A stretch of DNA of 64,000 bases from Ryuthela nishihirai (GCA_038380435.1 JAWZYU010000011.1:77497501-77561500), one strand, 5' to 3'; numbered from the stretch's first letter, positions 11,558 through 24,100 are shown. Notes: generated from the sequence alone by a model not told the origin. Made by a program: numbers and translations.

Positions 11558-13244
11558 CCCTTTCTGTATTGGAGCAGTATTAATCAGTGTCCTCTTTTAA
11601 ATTCTAGTGACCTGGGAAACAAACTTTGGTGCCAAAGTACAAGGGTGTAAAAAAAAAAATCATGAATAAAAATCAGCAGTTTTTTTTAACTATTTCTAAT
11701 CAAATATCAAAAATAACATTTAAATCTATGATATATATATTTTTTAACCTGTTGATTCTCTTTGAAAAATTTACAATTAAGTTTAAAAATCAATCTATGG
11801 GCACGTTCAGTCACCATAAATAGCATTAAATAAATTAGCGATGATTTAGTTTATGCTTTCAGCATACTCTCCTGTACACAAATCATTGATCAGTTCTGAT
11901 TTTTAGTCTTCTGGCCTATTTCCACTCTAACAGAGTTGGGTTGTTTTACCTCTGAGCGGCACTTTTTTGCACACAAAGGGCTAAATGGCCAGGTCACATG
12001 GACCCCGAAGGCTCAGAGAAAGTTGGGGGAGGGGACCCACTGGAATAGCTGTTGGGAGACAGATGGTAACCTCCCGTCAAGGCCATCCAGCGTGTTCTTT
12101 AACGTGCACAGGGTAAGGCTCTCCCACACACGGGACCACGGCTTAATGTTCCATCTGACGGATGGCGGCCTTTCCAAGCCCATCGGTGTCCCCTACTGAC
12201 TGTGGGCAGGGCGGGGAATTTTGCGGAGATAAATCTCAACGCTGACCCAGCTGGGACTCGAACCTGGGAACTACAGATTATGAGCCTGACGCGCTACCGA
12301 TTGAGCCACCCCCGCCCCTAACAGAGTTGTAATGCTTTCTAAACTTTTAATGTAAAGATATTGATTTTAAAAATGGTTTTTACTCTAATCTTTCTAAAAT
12401 TATTTTTATTGCTTCTCAAATGTATACTGTGATTGTAAACAATAATTTGAAATGATTGAAAATGAAACAAGCTAGTGATCTCTAATGGCAGATATCAGGA
12501 TAACCCTAGGATTAAGCAATTTGCCTTAAACCACAATTTTCAAAAGACTTCCTTTAGCAATACTTTTGATTATATTTCAACCAAATAAACTAATTAAGGT
12601 TAGGAAATTGTAATTTAAACCAAAATTTCTTCTGGAATTTCAAAATTAAACTTTTCTGTAGCAGTTACACAATTTCACAAAAAAATTATTCATTCTCAAT
12701 TGTGCTTCACTTAAAAACATTTTTATTAAATTTTTTTTCTGAGTTCTTTATCACATTCAGATAAATTTTCAAATTTTTATTTAAATTATCTTTTTACAAC
12801 ACTGCTTTTTTTTAGGCTGAGTTTGTTAATTGTCAAAAGTCTAAGTATATGCATTATGTGTTATATGCATAAATGACTAAAAATTTATAAAATACTAAAT
12901 AAATGAAAGATTTAAGTGTTAGTAGAAATATTATGAACTGTTTTGTATTAAAATAGTAAAATACTTTTTAAAAAAAAGAGATTTTTAATTTTACTAAAGT
13001 TAAAATAAAAAACTACAGTAATATTTTGCAATATAAAAAAAAATGCTTAAAATTTACTTATCACTGTTCTTAAAATTTTTGCTAATTTATTAATCACAAT
13101 TAAATGCTTTTTTTTTGGTACATGACATTTTTCCATTCATTAGTTACTTTAGGATGAGGTTTTAAAGCTGTTTATTTTTAGAAAAACTTCAAAATAAATC
13201 CAGCCACCACATTGAGTTGCTTCAGAAATCCAACACTATATGTG
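11558..13244 (+). mobile_element. Inner Q element (TTAA family)
   Basis: TTAA at 11554-11557 and 13245-13248. Ends CCCTTTCTGTATTGGAG and, inward from the right, CACATATAGTGTTGGAT (10 of 17 match). About 1300 bp without the nested SINE-A. No open frame that looks like a transposase. Confidence 0.7.
11938..12317 (-). mobile_element. SINE-A copy with 11-bp target duplication
   Basis: A 380-bp copy, tail left and head right. Target duplication CTAACAGAGTT at 11927-11937 and 12318-12328. The uninterrupted target is seen in the related Q element around 53155 (TTCTACAGTTGTAATGC), which confirms the insertion. Confidence 0.93.
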
Positions 13245-13708
13245 TTAATGAAGGATTTAAGTAACAATAATAACATTATAAGCTACTTATATTAATGAAA
13301 TACTTTAGAAAAGAGTTTTTTTCTTTAATTTAATTGAAATTATGGAAAACAAAACAGTAGAACTTTGCAATTTAAAAGAAAAAAAATGCTTATAAAATTT
13401 TACCTACCTCTATTTTTTAAAATGTTCTACCATTTTAGTTACTAAAATTAAATGATATTATTTTAGTACACTGCCCTATATTGAAACTGCCATGACAGGA
13501 AAGAATTGACAGAAAAAGCTTAAAATCTGCATGCATGACGACAATGCAAAGCTATGTTACTGATTTGCATTTAAAGCCGATAGGTGCAAAAACATGTCCA
13601 GTAGCCAGACAGGTGTCCTCATGATGTATGTATTGCAGGGCACTATAAAAAAGTGGTGTGAATGATTTCTAGAAAATAGGTGTGTGTGGCAGACCTCTTT
13701 GAAGTAGC

Positions 13709-13975
13709 CATGCCCTTAAGACATCAAAGACAATATTATGTGCACTTAATAGACTTTGAAAAGGGCCAGATTATTGGAATGGCAGAAGCTAAAATGTCCA
13801 ATTGACAAATTGCAAAAAGTATGGATCATTATTCACAAACTTGTGGATGTTGTTGGCGGCAATAGAAAACAGAAGTTTCCGCAACATGGCCAGGTTCAGG
13901 TGACCATAGGAGAACATCAGAGCAGGTGTATAGGCATATATGGCAATAAGCTATATGTGACAGAACTGTGATGGT
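13709..13975 (+). pseudogene. Tc1-like transposase N-terminal fragment
   Basis: Frame starting MPLRHQRQYYVHLIDFEKGQ, then IIGMAEAKMSN and, after a stop, IAKSMDHYS and CCW. It aligns with the start of Tc1-like transposases (F-E-x-G-x-I-x-G-x-x-E-A). Only the DNA-binding part is present. Confidence 0.68.
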
Positions 13976-14164
13976 ACAGCAGATTACTAGCACCATATGC
14001 TATCCTTTCCCAAGGTAAACTTTTATAAGCATTTTTTTTTCTTTCATCTTCAGTGACAAATCCAGTTTTTGGTTAGGTGCCAGTGATGGTCATATGAAGT
14101 GTGAGGAGACAGCCAAGTGAAAGATGTAATACAGCATATATCCAAGAGTGAAATACAGGTTTAA

Positions 14165-16360
14165 TATTTGGTTGGTTGGCTAGTTGAGGTTTTATGGCAC
14201 AAGACCAACAAAGGCTATGTTCTGTCAAACCAGGGTAAATAAAAAGGTAAAAGACATCAAATCTACAACCAAAAAGCAACACACAAAAAGGATAAAAACA
14301 ACAAAAATGGAAAAAGCAGAACATATAATGCAAATAAAAATCAGGGTAAAAAGAGTAAACAACTGTAAAATAGAAAAACAATGAGTGTAGAGGAAATAGA
14401 ATAAATACAAGTCAAAAGATTAAAAAATTAAAAAACATTAAATTATGTGGAAAATAATCAGTAAAACAAAAAAATTTAGAAATGGGTTAAAAGTGAGTCA
14501 TCAGATAAAAGATGTCTAAGTGTAAGGGGTTGGGACATAAAATAAAAAAATAAATAATAAATACTCCCTCAAGTAGCTGCTTGCCACAGAGGTCTGACAG
14601 GAGCCTGTCAGTTTATATGCTGTAGAAGGTCTGTGAGGATGGCAGGACCTCAGCAAAAAAAAACATAAACATCCATGCCTTACCCGGGGTTGAACCCAGG
14701 TCCCCTTAGCATGGGACAGTGATGTAAAATTATGAAAGCTAAAATAAAAATGGAAATCAGGTTCAAGTAGTACAATGAAGTAAAATTGTTTGATTGTTAA
14801 AATGATTAAAAAAGATTCACACGGAGGTTTGTCATCTGCCCAAAGAATAAATGAAACAAAATAGTGTAATAAACAAATGATCTAAGCAGAGCCGAGCAAG
14901 TACAACTTCCTCCTTGCAATTCCTGTGAAAACAAGACTATCACAGTTTGACAGGTAATATAATTTATGACAAAACCCGATGCTCCACAATTCAAAGACTG
15001 CATTATGTATTTAGGGAGATGCCAAGTTACCACTATCCACTGTCGGGGCTGAACAGTACTATAAAAGTAGAGTCCAGCACTCGTCAAAACCTAACTATGA
15101 TCTTTGTCCTGGGATGACACAAATAAGGATATAAAGACCCAAGTTGCCTTGGCTCCCATGATGCCATCACAGTTTGAACAGTTGGCTTAATCTCAAACAG
15201 ATTGTTTGCAACTCTTCCAAACAAGATCTTTGCTATTGTGCTCAGAGCTCAGTAGAAAAACACTGCTGGAATTCCACATATGGAATTGGCAGTTGAGAGT
15301 TGGACAGGGGCATGGCCAACTGAGCAGCATCTGCCAAGTCATTGCTTCTGAACTGATGTAACAGGGTACCCAACAGAAGAGAGTGGTGGTTGTGGCTGCC
15401 AGACGATGCAGCTGCTGGCAGATCTTGGAGAGAACAGCATGAGGCCAATGCTTCACCGAGATCAATGTAGTGAGCTAAGCAAGTCTGTGTAAAGCACACA
15501 CTGATGATGTTTAGCTGCCACTGGTCAAAAGTGAGGAAGATAGCATGAAACTCTGCAGTGAAGATGGAACACTGCTATAGGATCTGGTCTGCAATGATTA
15601 CATCACAGCAGAATATGGCCGATCCCACTGATGTGCCAGACTTTGAGCCATCTGTAAAGAAAGGCAATAAGTCCAGGTGCTCAGCATGGCATGGTTGGCA
15701 AACATACAGTCAGGTGTAAAGGCTTTCACTCTCCTGAAAAAAGTCGCAGGAAAGGGAAACAGCAAGCCATGGTGGAAGTGGCTTGGCTGTCAATTGGGCA
15801 ATGTTATTGAGACTGATATCAATGTCTCTGATGTAGCCTCGGAAATGCAAGCTGAAAGGATGAATGGCAGATGGACAATTATTAAAAGCATTTCCCACTT
15901 GGGGCTGAAAACACAGTCCCAAGTGGGATGGCACAACAATCACATTTTGATGTGTACTGTAGGAACAACTGCTGACAGTGAATAGATAACGATGGCTCAT
16001 TGGTCTCAACATAAAAACTCTGGACTGGTGAAGTGTGGAAGGCTCCGTGAAAACATGGAGGGCCTGATGGTGAAGAGAGTTTAGCACCTTCACCACCGAA
16101 TCCTGGGATCTGTAGTCCAGTTTCAACTGGACAAGTGCACAGTACAGGAAGAGCAAAGAACATTAGTCTGCTCACCACAAGAGGCCTTTGAGGATGTTCA
16201 GTACCCACATGCACTTGGACCTGAGATGACATAAGTGTGGTAAAAAGGTCAATTTCAGGTCAGAGATGAGACTGAGAAACGTGATCTTTGCCACAGCTGG
16301 AATGGTGGGCAGTTCAATATAGGATAGTGCACCATCTGGACCCCAAGCCAAATCTTGAGG
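14165..16360 (-). mobile_element. I-like LINE copy with RNase H, decayed
   Basis: Minus strand, 5'-truncated near 16360. Order: RT C-terminal part (16402-15710; LTFLPHLCHLRSKC and a V-E-T-N-E-P-S-L-S block), RNase H (about 15660-15190; remnant of the DGSK Asp block near 15640 and SKICQQLHRLAATTTTLFCW), C-terminal region to the tandem-repeat tail GGTTGGTTGGC (plus strand, about 14171). Interrupted by a SINE-B at 14544-14720. Stops are numerous. Confidence 0.8.
14544..14720 (-). mobile_element. SINE-B copy nested in the I-like LINE
   Basis: Minus-oriented tRNA-derived SINE with a partly deleted head (the B box GGTTCGA appears as GGTTGAA in sense). It contains the shared body CTGACAGGCTCCTGTCAG. 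Probable diverged target duplication: GACATAAAAT (14534-14543) and GATGTAAAAT (14721-14730). Confidence 0.78.
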
Positions 16361-16799
16361 TCTAGATATTTCAGAAAGAAAACTGGACCCTATTTTTTGC
16401 ATATTTAAGGCTGAGAAAAAGCAGTGATTAGGTGTTCAGCCCATAAATGATGACTTGCATGCTTAGATGGAATGAAGTACAGTTTGAACAACAAGCAGAG
16501 AACAGCTTCAGACTTAGTCCAAATCACAAACTGCTGCAATAGAGGATAAGCACCAAAAGGCAAATAACCTCAACTCTACATGATGAATGATAGAGAGTTC
16601 TGAGCATATTCTCAGTTGAGATCCATGAAGCCAATGCAACTGCAGTCTTGAATGCAATGCTTCAATGAATATGTACTGAATGGAAATAAAGCAGGGGAAA
16701 TATTTTAAAAAAGAATTCGGGGGAATTCGGATTTTTATTTTTTATTCTGATTTAAGGTTTAACTTAAAAAAATTTAAACTGCAATTTAAATTAAAATAA

Positions 16800-16932
16800 A
16801 TGTATGGAGGAATTCATGCCACCACTACTATAAAACCATTAGAATAAGCACAAAATCATGTTAGATCATGATGTGAAAATCAGGTTGAATATGTCAAATA
16901 CATTCATTCATTCATTCATTCATTCATTCATT
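16800..16932 (+). mobile_element. Short LINE-tail copy ending in (CATT)n
   Basis: Matches 40955-41030 (GCCACCACTACTATAAAACC, GCACAAAATCATG) and ends in nine CATT units. RTE-like LINE copy 3 begins directly after the repeat. Confidence 0.55.
16905..16932 (+). repeat. (CATT)n microsatellite
   Basis: Perfect tetranucleotide repeat at the junction between a LINE tail and RTE-like LINE copy 3. Confidence 0.9.
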
Positions 16933-17121
16933 AAGTTTACTTACCTTAGGAGATGTTGCCCATTGCCATTGTAGTTACCAATATCAAAAGGGATTATCAT
17001 CCCTAACCCTCCCCAAAGGTTAAAGTCAGTACCAACTTTGGCATTGAAGTCATCTATAACAAAGGTAATATCTCCTTCCTTGACAGAATTCAAACTATCC
17101 TGAAGTTGTCCATAAAACCTA

Positions 17122-17510
17122 GGGGCGGGGGTGGCTCAGTCGGTAGCGCGCCAGGCTCGTAATCTGTAGTTCCCAGGTTCGAGTCCCAGCTGGGTCAGCG
17201 TTGAGATTTATCTCCGCAAAATTCTCCGCCCTGCCCACGGTCAGTAGGGGACACCGATGGGCTTGGAAAGGCCGCCGTCCGTCGGATGGGACGTTAAGCC
17301 GTGGCCCCGTGTGCGGGAGAGCCATACCCTGTGCACGTTAAAGAACACGCTGGATGGCCTTGACGGGAGGCTACCATCTGTTTCCCAACAGCTGTTCCAG
17401 TGGGTCCCCTCCCCCAACCTTCTCTGAGCCTTCGGGGTCCATGTGACCTGGCCATTTAGCCCATGGTGTGCAAAAAAGTGCCGCTCAGAGGTAAAACAAC
17501 CCAACCCAAC
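17122..17510 (+). mobile_element. SINE-A copy, intact, with 12-bp target duplication
   Basis: A 389-bp tRNA-derived SINE. The head carries an A box (TGGCTCAGTCGGTAG, about 17131-17145) and B box (GGTTCGAGTCC, about 17176-17186) of an RNA polymerase III promoter. The middle holds the segment GGACGTTAAGCCGTGG...GTTAAAGAACACGC, which resembles the SINE domain conserved across many animals (Nin-DC or Meta type, from memory). The 3' end is an AACCC repeat. Target duplication CCATAAAACCTA at 17110-17121 and 17511-17522 inside RTE-like LINE copy 3. Many CpG sites survive, which suggests a young insertion. Confidence 0.93.
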
Positions 17511-19003
17511 CCATAAAACCTATCCTTCTCATCTTCATCTGCATCTTCAATGGGGGCATAACAGCAAATAACATTCAAGTCTTTAATGCTTGTCTGAAAT
17601 TTTCTGTAAGAAACCTTTCATTAATGCACTCGTACCCTAGAAGAGCATCACTAGCATGCCTGGAGAAGCAAACCTATGCTTTGGAGATGCTTATTATTTT
17701 TCCTCCTTGAAAAGAGAAATTTAAGATTACTTTAAGAATGACTTTTATCTGTCCATCTGGTCTCTTGCAAGTCAAGAATATCTAAATTATAATGGTGGAA
17801 TTCTTGTGTGAGGGCATCAAGGGAATAATCTCTGTTGCAGAATCCTCACATTCCAACTACCTATGAAGAGAAAATGGTTAGTGGGATGTTTAACCCATCC
17901 TGGGTCACCATCAAACACAGACATTGACAGAATCTGAAACGAGAGGTCAAGGACGTCGATAGATGTCTTTTGTACAACGTTTAAAACTTTGTTTAAAAAA
18001 AAAATTGCTGTTTGAAATTTTTCTTAGACATATCTTTTAAAAATATGCAATTCAATTTGAAAAATATTTCTTATATATAATTATTTTATTAAATTGTAAT
18101 ATATATATAATTTGTTAAAGCCATCTGGTTGCCATTTCTTAGAAATGCCATATGGTATTGCCGATTTGTTTGTTAACACTACTCTATACTGAAGCAATCA
18201 CCCAATTTAAGCTCACAAGTTTGATTTGAACTAGTATCAAAAAATTTTTTTAAGTTTTGAAAATCTCCTCTAAATTAACAAAAAACTGCTATTTTTAAAA
18301 ACAGAAGTTTTTGGAAGTAATTCTAAAGTACATGCCATCTTATTTTTTTCCTTTTTACACTCCTTTCTGCCACTAACCTATTTCATTATTACTAGAATTA
18401 TTTCTATCATTTATCCCAGCATTCTATGCATATTTCATGCCCTTCAGATAGAAACTAACCAACAAAAGCTTTCTTTAAAAGCAATCAGAGTTGCAGTTCC
18501 AAAGTTCCCTGCAGTCAAAAGTAGGTCATGTAGCAGGTGCAGTTGATGAGCGAGTGTGATGACCTTGTTATTTTGCTCACATGTGCAGTAAAGTGACTAT
18601 TTAGTGAATGTTCACAGAAAGAGTTCTTCTTGGATAGTGGATAATGTGACCATGCATTTATCAAGCCAGTATTAACTTTCATTTCTATAGATTTTATTTC
18701 TGCAAATTATAGTTTTTTTCATCAACTGATCTATCGATCTTTTGGGGTCATGTTACATCAGATGGTCGGCTTTACAAGTCATTGCAAATATTATTTAACA
18801 TCGCATTATGTTATATGAAAATATTTCTTTATTTCTTTTCTTGTAAAAAAAACTTTGATCTTTTATTGTTTCCTGAAAATAAATGAGGTATTGGATATGG
18901 ATACTAGAAGGACTTCCTTCACATGGCATATATATATATAATGATAAAAATAATTTTTTTCCATTTTCATAATTAAACCTTAGTTTTCATTTCTGTAGAT
19001 CTA

Positions 19004-20276
19004 CAGGGTGATCAAAAGTCTCTGTGCACCTGATGAGGAATACCTGTACCATTACAATAAATGTTGAAGGTGTGTCTAGTGAGTCTCAAGACATTAAGGG
19101 ACATGTGATGGTGTTAGTGTGACGTTAGTGGGAGAATCGCGGTCACCTGCCTGCCAGGCACTGTAGACGTGTGTTGTGGCAATGGTGTTTATCTGTTGAG
19201 GAGTGTATGTTCCTTGTGGAACGTGTTTTGGTGTGGCGGAAAATACACACAAGACGTTCAACAATGATTCCAGGCACAGTTTCTGGAAACCAAGGTGCTC
19301 CATCGTAATGCAGTGTGTCAGTTGATTCAGAAATTTCAGGAAACCAGTTCTCTGGGTGACATGCCCAGATTTGGTAGGCCATCAATACTGACAGAGGAGA
19401 AAGTGTTGGATATTGCAGACTGCATGCTCTGAAGCCCAAATAAGTCCATCAGGAGATTGCCACAGCAGGTTGATGTTTCATATGGCACGACCCATATGGC
19501 TGAAAAAAAAAAATGCCTAGGCCTGCACCCTTACAAAATCACATCCATGCACAAATTAAAACCTACCAACAGTGGTAAACAGAGTGCGTACTGCAGGTGG
19601 TTTGTAGACTTTCTTGACCATGAAGGACATTTCGGACGTCACATTCTTCACCATACTTCCATTTGTCGGGGTACATAAACAGTCAAAATTCACGCTTCTT
19701 GTCCTCACACAATCCCCATGAGTTCCACAAGTCAACACTACATGATCAGAAGATTGGTGTTTGGGTTGGAATTTCACGTAGGCGCATAGTTGGACCCATT
19801 TTTTTCTCTGAGACTGTCAATTCCCAACGATGCTGTGACAATATTCTTTATCCTTTCTTTGCACAATTGTCAAAAGATGAAACTAACAGGGTCTACTTTC
19901 ATCAGGATGGCGGCATGTCCACACATCGCATATGTCTATGGTACTCTTGCACGACGTGTTTGGGGACAGAATCATTTCGAAAAACATTTGGCCTCCAAGA
20001 TACCTGGATCTCTCCCTGCCCAATTTTTATCTCTGGGGTACGATGAAAAACCCTGTATATTTGGACAATCCCCACACAATTGATTTGAAGCCGGCCATCA
20101 CAGAATACATTCAGAATGTGGGCCGTGCTGTGCTGAACGTTGTCTTCAAGAACATAGTTCAGTGTGTTACTACATGTTTGGAGACGAGCAGGACACACTT
20201 TCAACATTTATTATTATTGTACAGGTACAAATCTCTCATTCCTCATCAGGTTCACCGCAATTTTTTGATCACCCTG
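19004..20276 (+). mobile_element. Tc1/mariner-type element with long TIRs, nested in P1
   Basis: A 1273-bp element with TA on both sides (19002-19003 and 20277-20278). Terminal inverted repeats of about 45 bp start CAGGGTGATCAAAA and include CCTGATGAGGAAT. Broken transposase frames on the plus strand: 19457-19678, 19663-19810 (NSQNSRFLSSHNPHEFHKS), then IGVWVGISRRRIVGPIFFSE, HQDGG and VFGDRII blocks up to about 20100. These are typical of the DDE transposases related to mariner. At least three frameshifts or stops. The first catalytic Asp block appears degraded around 19670. Confidence 0.88.
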
Positions 20277-21054
20277 TACTTTATTTCCATAAATTATCGA
20301 TTTTTCTGTTGGTTGACCTATCAATCTTTATGAGTTATGCTACAGTGGATAGCCAGCTTAAAAAATGTTGCACATATTTTATTTAACATCCCATTATATA
20401 TATTTTTTTTATTTCTTGGTTTTTTAATAATAAAAACTTTGAGCTTGTATCGTTTTCTGAAAAGGAATGTCTTGGATAACAGAAGCAAAACGGGAGAAAT
20501 GGCCAGAAATTCGTCCTCATGTGGGAGGGCAATTTTGGGAAGGGTTTTTATCCCCTTCCCTCTCTCTCTCACCAAACTCACTGTAAATGTTTCACCATCC
20601 CCTCTAGGAAAATGTCACTTAAAAAAATTGTGAGTTTTTATGTTTACACTGAAGGATTTTAACCCCTCCCCCTCCCCAGTATCTTGGCTGTACCACTTTG
20701 ACAATATAACATTGTTGTTTTTTTTGGCTTTGGTGCACAAACCTTTCTGCACTTAGCCAAGATCACCAAACTTCAACATCGACATCCAAAGGAAAAATTC
20801 ATTATTTTTAGTAAAAAAAAGCAGCCAAGAAAGTTTTTTTTGCATTTCATAACCAGTTCAGAATATCCTGTGAATGTGAAGTCCATGTCACTTTGTATAA
20901 CACTGGCCATGTTTAAAATATACAATACTGAAAGGAATCATTAAAAAACATAAAAATCATATTTCAGGTTAAATATTATATTATTTGGGAGGAAATTTCC
21001 TTTCGATTAATATACAATTTAACTACTTTTATTCATCAGATTTTCCAAAATTAA

Positions 21055-21170
21055 GCCTTAATTAATATAGTCCAATCTATTTTTTCACCATATCACATTG
21101 GTGATATGGTGAATAATATAGTCCAATCTATTTTTTCACCATATCACATTGAAAAAGGTCTATTAAAATC
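21055..21170 (+). repeat. Tandem duplication with small palindrome
   Basis: The unit AATATAGTCCAATCTATTTT... is repeated twice. A CACCATATCACATTGGTGATATGGTG palindrome (described here as two halves, CACCATATCAC and GTGATATGGTG) sits at the junction. Inside P1. Confidence 0.7.
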
Positions 21171-24100
21171 AACATGCTTGTAAATTTGTTTAAATTACTT
21201 ATTTTCATTAAATTCACAATTCAATTCTGTTCAATTTGGTATATAACATGGCTTATTTGCTGATTGGTTATTTTTCAAAAAAATTCTAAAGATAACTTGT
21301 TTGTCTGACTGAGAACAATTAGCTAAAAGCCTGGAATTTTCTCAAGAATGGTACCAAGAAAAAAAATTACAAAATGGGAGTAATTTTCTTGCTTCAAGTA
21401 TATAATTTTTTTGTTATTCAGAAATAAGCTTTCTATTCATCTGATTATAATCAATTCTGCATATTAGTTTTTTTAAATAAAATTTTATTTGTTGCCAGAT
21501 GCATTTTTTTACTATATGACTAAAAAAAGCCCTATAAAAATAAAACTAATAGCTTTTTTTATTAAATATTATATTTCAGAAAAACCAGAATTAAATGTTG
21601 ATTAATTTGACATATAACAAGCTATAATTCCTTTCATTAGTTATTTGGCAAAAAAAATTCTCAAGTTAATTTTTTCGGGTTGATCAGAGTGAAAAAATAG
21701 CTGGACCTCTGGATGTAAATCAGTTTTTCAAGCTGGACCTGGGAAGGGTTAAAGAAACTATGTTTACTGAGAGAGGGAATTCTGACAATATCAAACAGCT
21801 CCCTAATCACAGGCATGGGGCAAAGACCCTTTCCCCCACTACTAAAGACCAAAGCCATCTACTCTGGAAGACTTCCTGCAGTGTAGAATTTCATGATGCC
21901 CATAGAACCAAGAGTTCAGGTTCAGGTGCCTGTGATGACCTCTGCTCAGGATTATCCAACCAGCTGATAAATTATATCTGTGAATCTATTCACTTGGGGC
22001 CTGCCAATCCACAAACAAACAGAAAACACAGTGGAAGATTTTCCCTTCACAGAAGCCCACCAGTGCAGCAAATTCAAGATCCATAACGATGTCAGAACTT
22101 TATTCCAGTCCAGTAAGTTTATATGGTCAGCACTAGGACACTTTGTGGTTAACCACTCCTCAGTAGGAGAGAAAAAAAAGTAGCCATAGATGTCCAGATC
22201 AGTAGGCCACATTAATATGGTAGCACTCCCTTTCCATTCACTTCCACAAGGGAGTATCTCTTTTGAAAGTAACTAATGGCCTGCATCATGAAAAGGTGGA
22301 GTTGGACATTATGTGCTAGACCTGGTCGGTCCTATGCATCATCACAGGGGATTGGTGGGTAGCTCTCCTTCCAGTGATTACCTAGCTACCATTTACAAAC
22401 TTAATGGTTTTCAGAATAACAAACTTATTACAAATGCCACTACATACATAAGTACACATGGGTTTCACGAGATGGGCTGCATAAGAATATGATTGATTAT
22501 ATATTAATTAATAGCAAATGGGCTAATTTTATTAGGAATACAAGGTCATATAGGGAAGCTGAAAATGGATCTGACCATTACCTTGCTAAAAGTGTCTTGC
22601 AACTTAAATTTAAGAAGTGTTGTGTTAAGGTTAAAAAATTTACCTTTAATTCTGAAGTTCTGAAAGACCCAGTTATAGCTAAAGCTTACCATGATAGGTT
22701 ACTTAGTCATTATGACAGTCATGGTTTGCTTACTACTGAAGTTGAAGAAGAATGGGAATGTTTTAAACAGGCTTTTTTGGAAACTAACATAATCTTTCAG
22801 GGAAAAAAAATGAGCAGACACACAAAATTATTTGAGTGATAAGGCACTTGAACCTATTTCAGAAAGAAAGAACTGCAGGAATGTCCTTAATCAATACCCT
22901 ACTAATCCTAATAAAAAGCATTACAAAGAGTTTAATAAATGTAATAAGGATCAGTTAGCTGCTAAGAATCTTTGGCTTGATTGTTTGGCCGACAAAGTCA
23001 AGGAAGCAGTTACACAGCACAACAGCCGAGAGCTTGTACCAGATAGTTAAAGTTTTGTGTAGCAGAAAATGGACGGATATACAGGGATTGAAGGATAAAC
23101 AAAGTAAGGTTATGGAAGGTGAGTATTCTGTTATGGCTAGATGGGCTGAGCATTTCAGTGATGTTCTAAACAATGCGGTTAGTTCTACTCCCATTGTTTG
23201 TAATGATGATAGATGCATTACAGGCTTTAATGTTGTCCCTATAACACAGTCAAGTTATTTTGGCTTTCTCTAACTTAAACTACATAAAGCTCCAGGGGTA
23301 GATGAAATTACTAAGGAAATGCTTAGAGCTGGGAAGGTTTCTGTTACCACTTGGATGACTGAAATTTTGAATATCTTTTATGATAAATGCATGGTTCCTA
23401 AGCATTTTACCAGAGCAATTTTATTCATATTTTTAAAAAAAGGTGATTGTAGTTCTTGTGATAACTATAGGGGTATCAGAATACTTTCTATTCCAGGTAA
23501 AGTTCTTTGCATGATTGTGCTTAATAGAATTAAGAATCTGATTGACAGGCAATTGTGTGATGAACAATATGGATTCAGATGTGGTAGGGAATGTACAGGT
23601 TAGATATTTTCACTAGGGAAGATTCTTGAGAAATGTTTAGTTTCAGAAACCTTTGGTTACTAGTTTGTTGGTTTCAAAAAGGCTTTTGATTCTGATGATC
23701 ATCATAATTTGTGGTTGATTGTGAGATAAAATGGCATTCAGACAAGTTTGTTAACATAATGAAAGCTCTCTATAATAACACTAAGTTGTGTGTGAGAGTT
23801 GGTAAGGCTTTTAGCAATTGGTTTCGCATTGCTTCTGGTGTTTGACAAAGGACAACAATTCACTGCAAGGGAAAGTTTTTGGCTTTAATAAACGATTTGG
23901 AGATACGAAAATTTCTGATTGAGATTATGCTGATTATTTAGCCCTTTTGCAAATGATGTTGAAGAGATGAATTCTTTCACTAGAGCTATTGATGAGACTG
24001 GTAGTAGAGTAGGTTTGGTTATAAACAGGGAGATAACTAAAGTGATGAAAATTGATCAGGCAGGCTGTGATTTAGTTAATCAGAATGGTTGCAGTCTTGA

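Larger units (their letters stand above)
11290..13450 (+). mobile_element. Outer Q element, split by an inner Q element
   Basis: Left part about 11290-11553 and right part 13249-13450. Joined at TTAA they restore ATGACTAAAAATTTAG...TGAAGGATTTAAG, the same order as the uninterrupted stretch at 12870-12920. Outer borders are not defined. AT-rich and non-coding. Confidence 0.6.
17894..21748 (-). mobile_element. P element (TTAA family, piggyBac-like ends), copy P1
   Basis: A 3855-bp insertion with TTAA on both sides (17890-17893 and 21749-21752). Removing it restores the 5' UTR of the host LINE exactly, as judged against the uninterrupted copy at 43400-43440. Ends are CCCATCCTGGGTC (left) and, read inward from the right, CCCTTCCCAGGTC: 10 of 13 match. 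Without the nested mariner-like element it is about 2580 bp, the size of a piggyBac transposon. I see no transposase frame, so it is non-autonomous or fully decayed. TTAA targeting and CCC ends are the piggyBac hallmark; the assignment is inference. Confidence 0.82.

Noticed and set aside
16900..16932. CRISPR-like or satellite array.
   Set aside because: Only a short CATT microsatellite. No spaced repeats of CRISPR type occur in the window, and the sequence is from an animal genome.
17241..17504. An 87-residue frame starting MGCFTSERHFF that recurs at 10722, 11936, 17241 and 33133 and looks like a conserved protein family.
   Set aside because: It is the antisense of SINE-A. Its conservation follows the SINE DNA and ends at the SINE borders and target duplications.
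21756..22391. A separate LINE fragment head to head with the LINE at 22393.
   Set aside because: It continues the 5' UTR interrupted at 17893. With the TTAA insertion removed, both belong to one 5'-inverted insertion.
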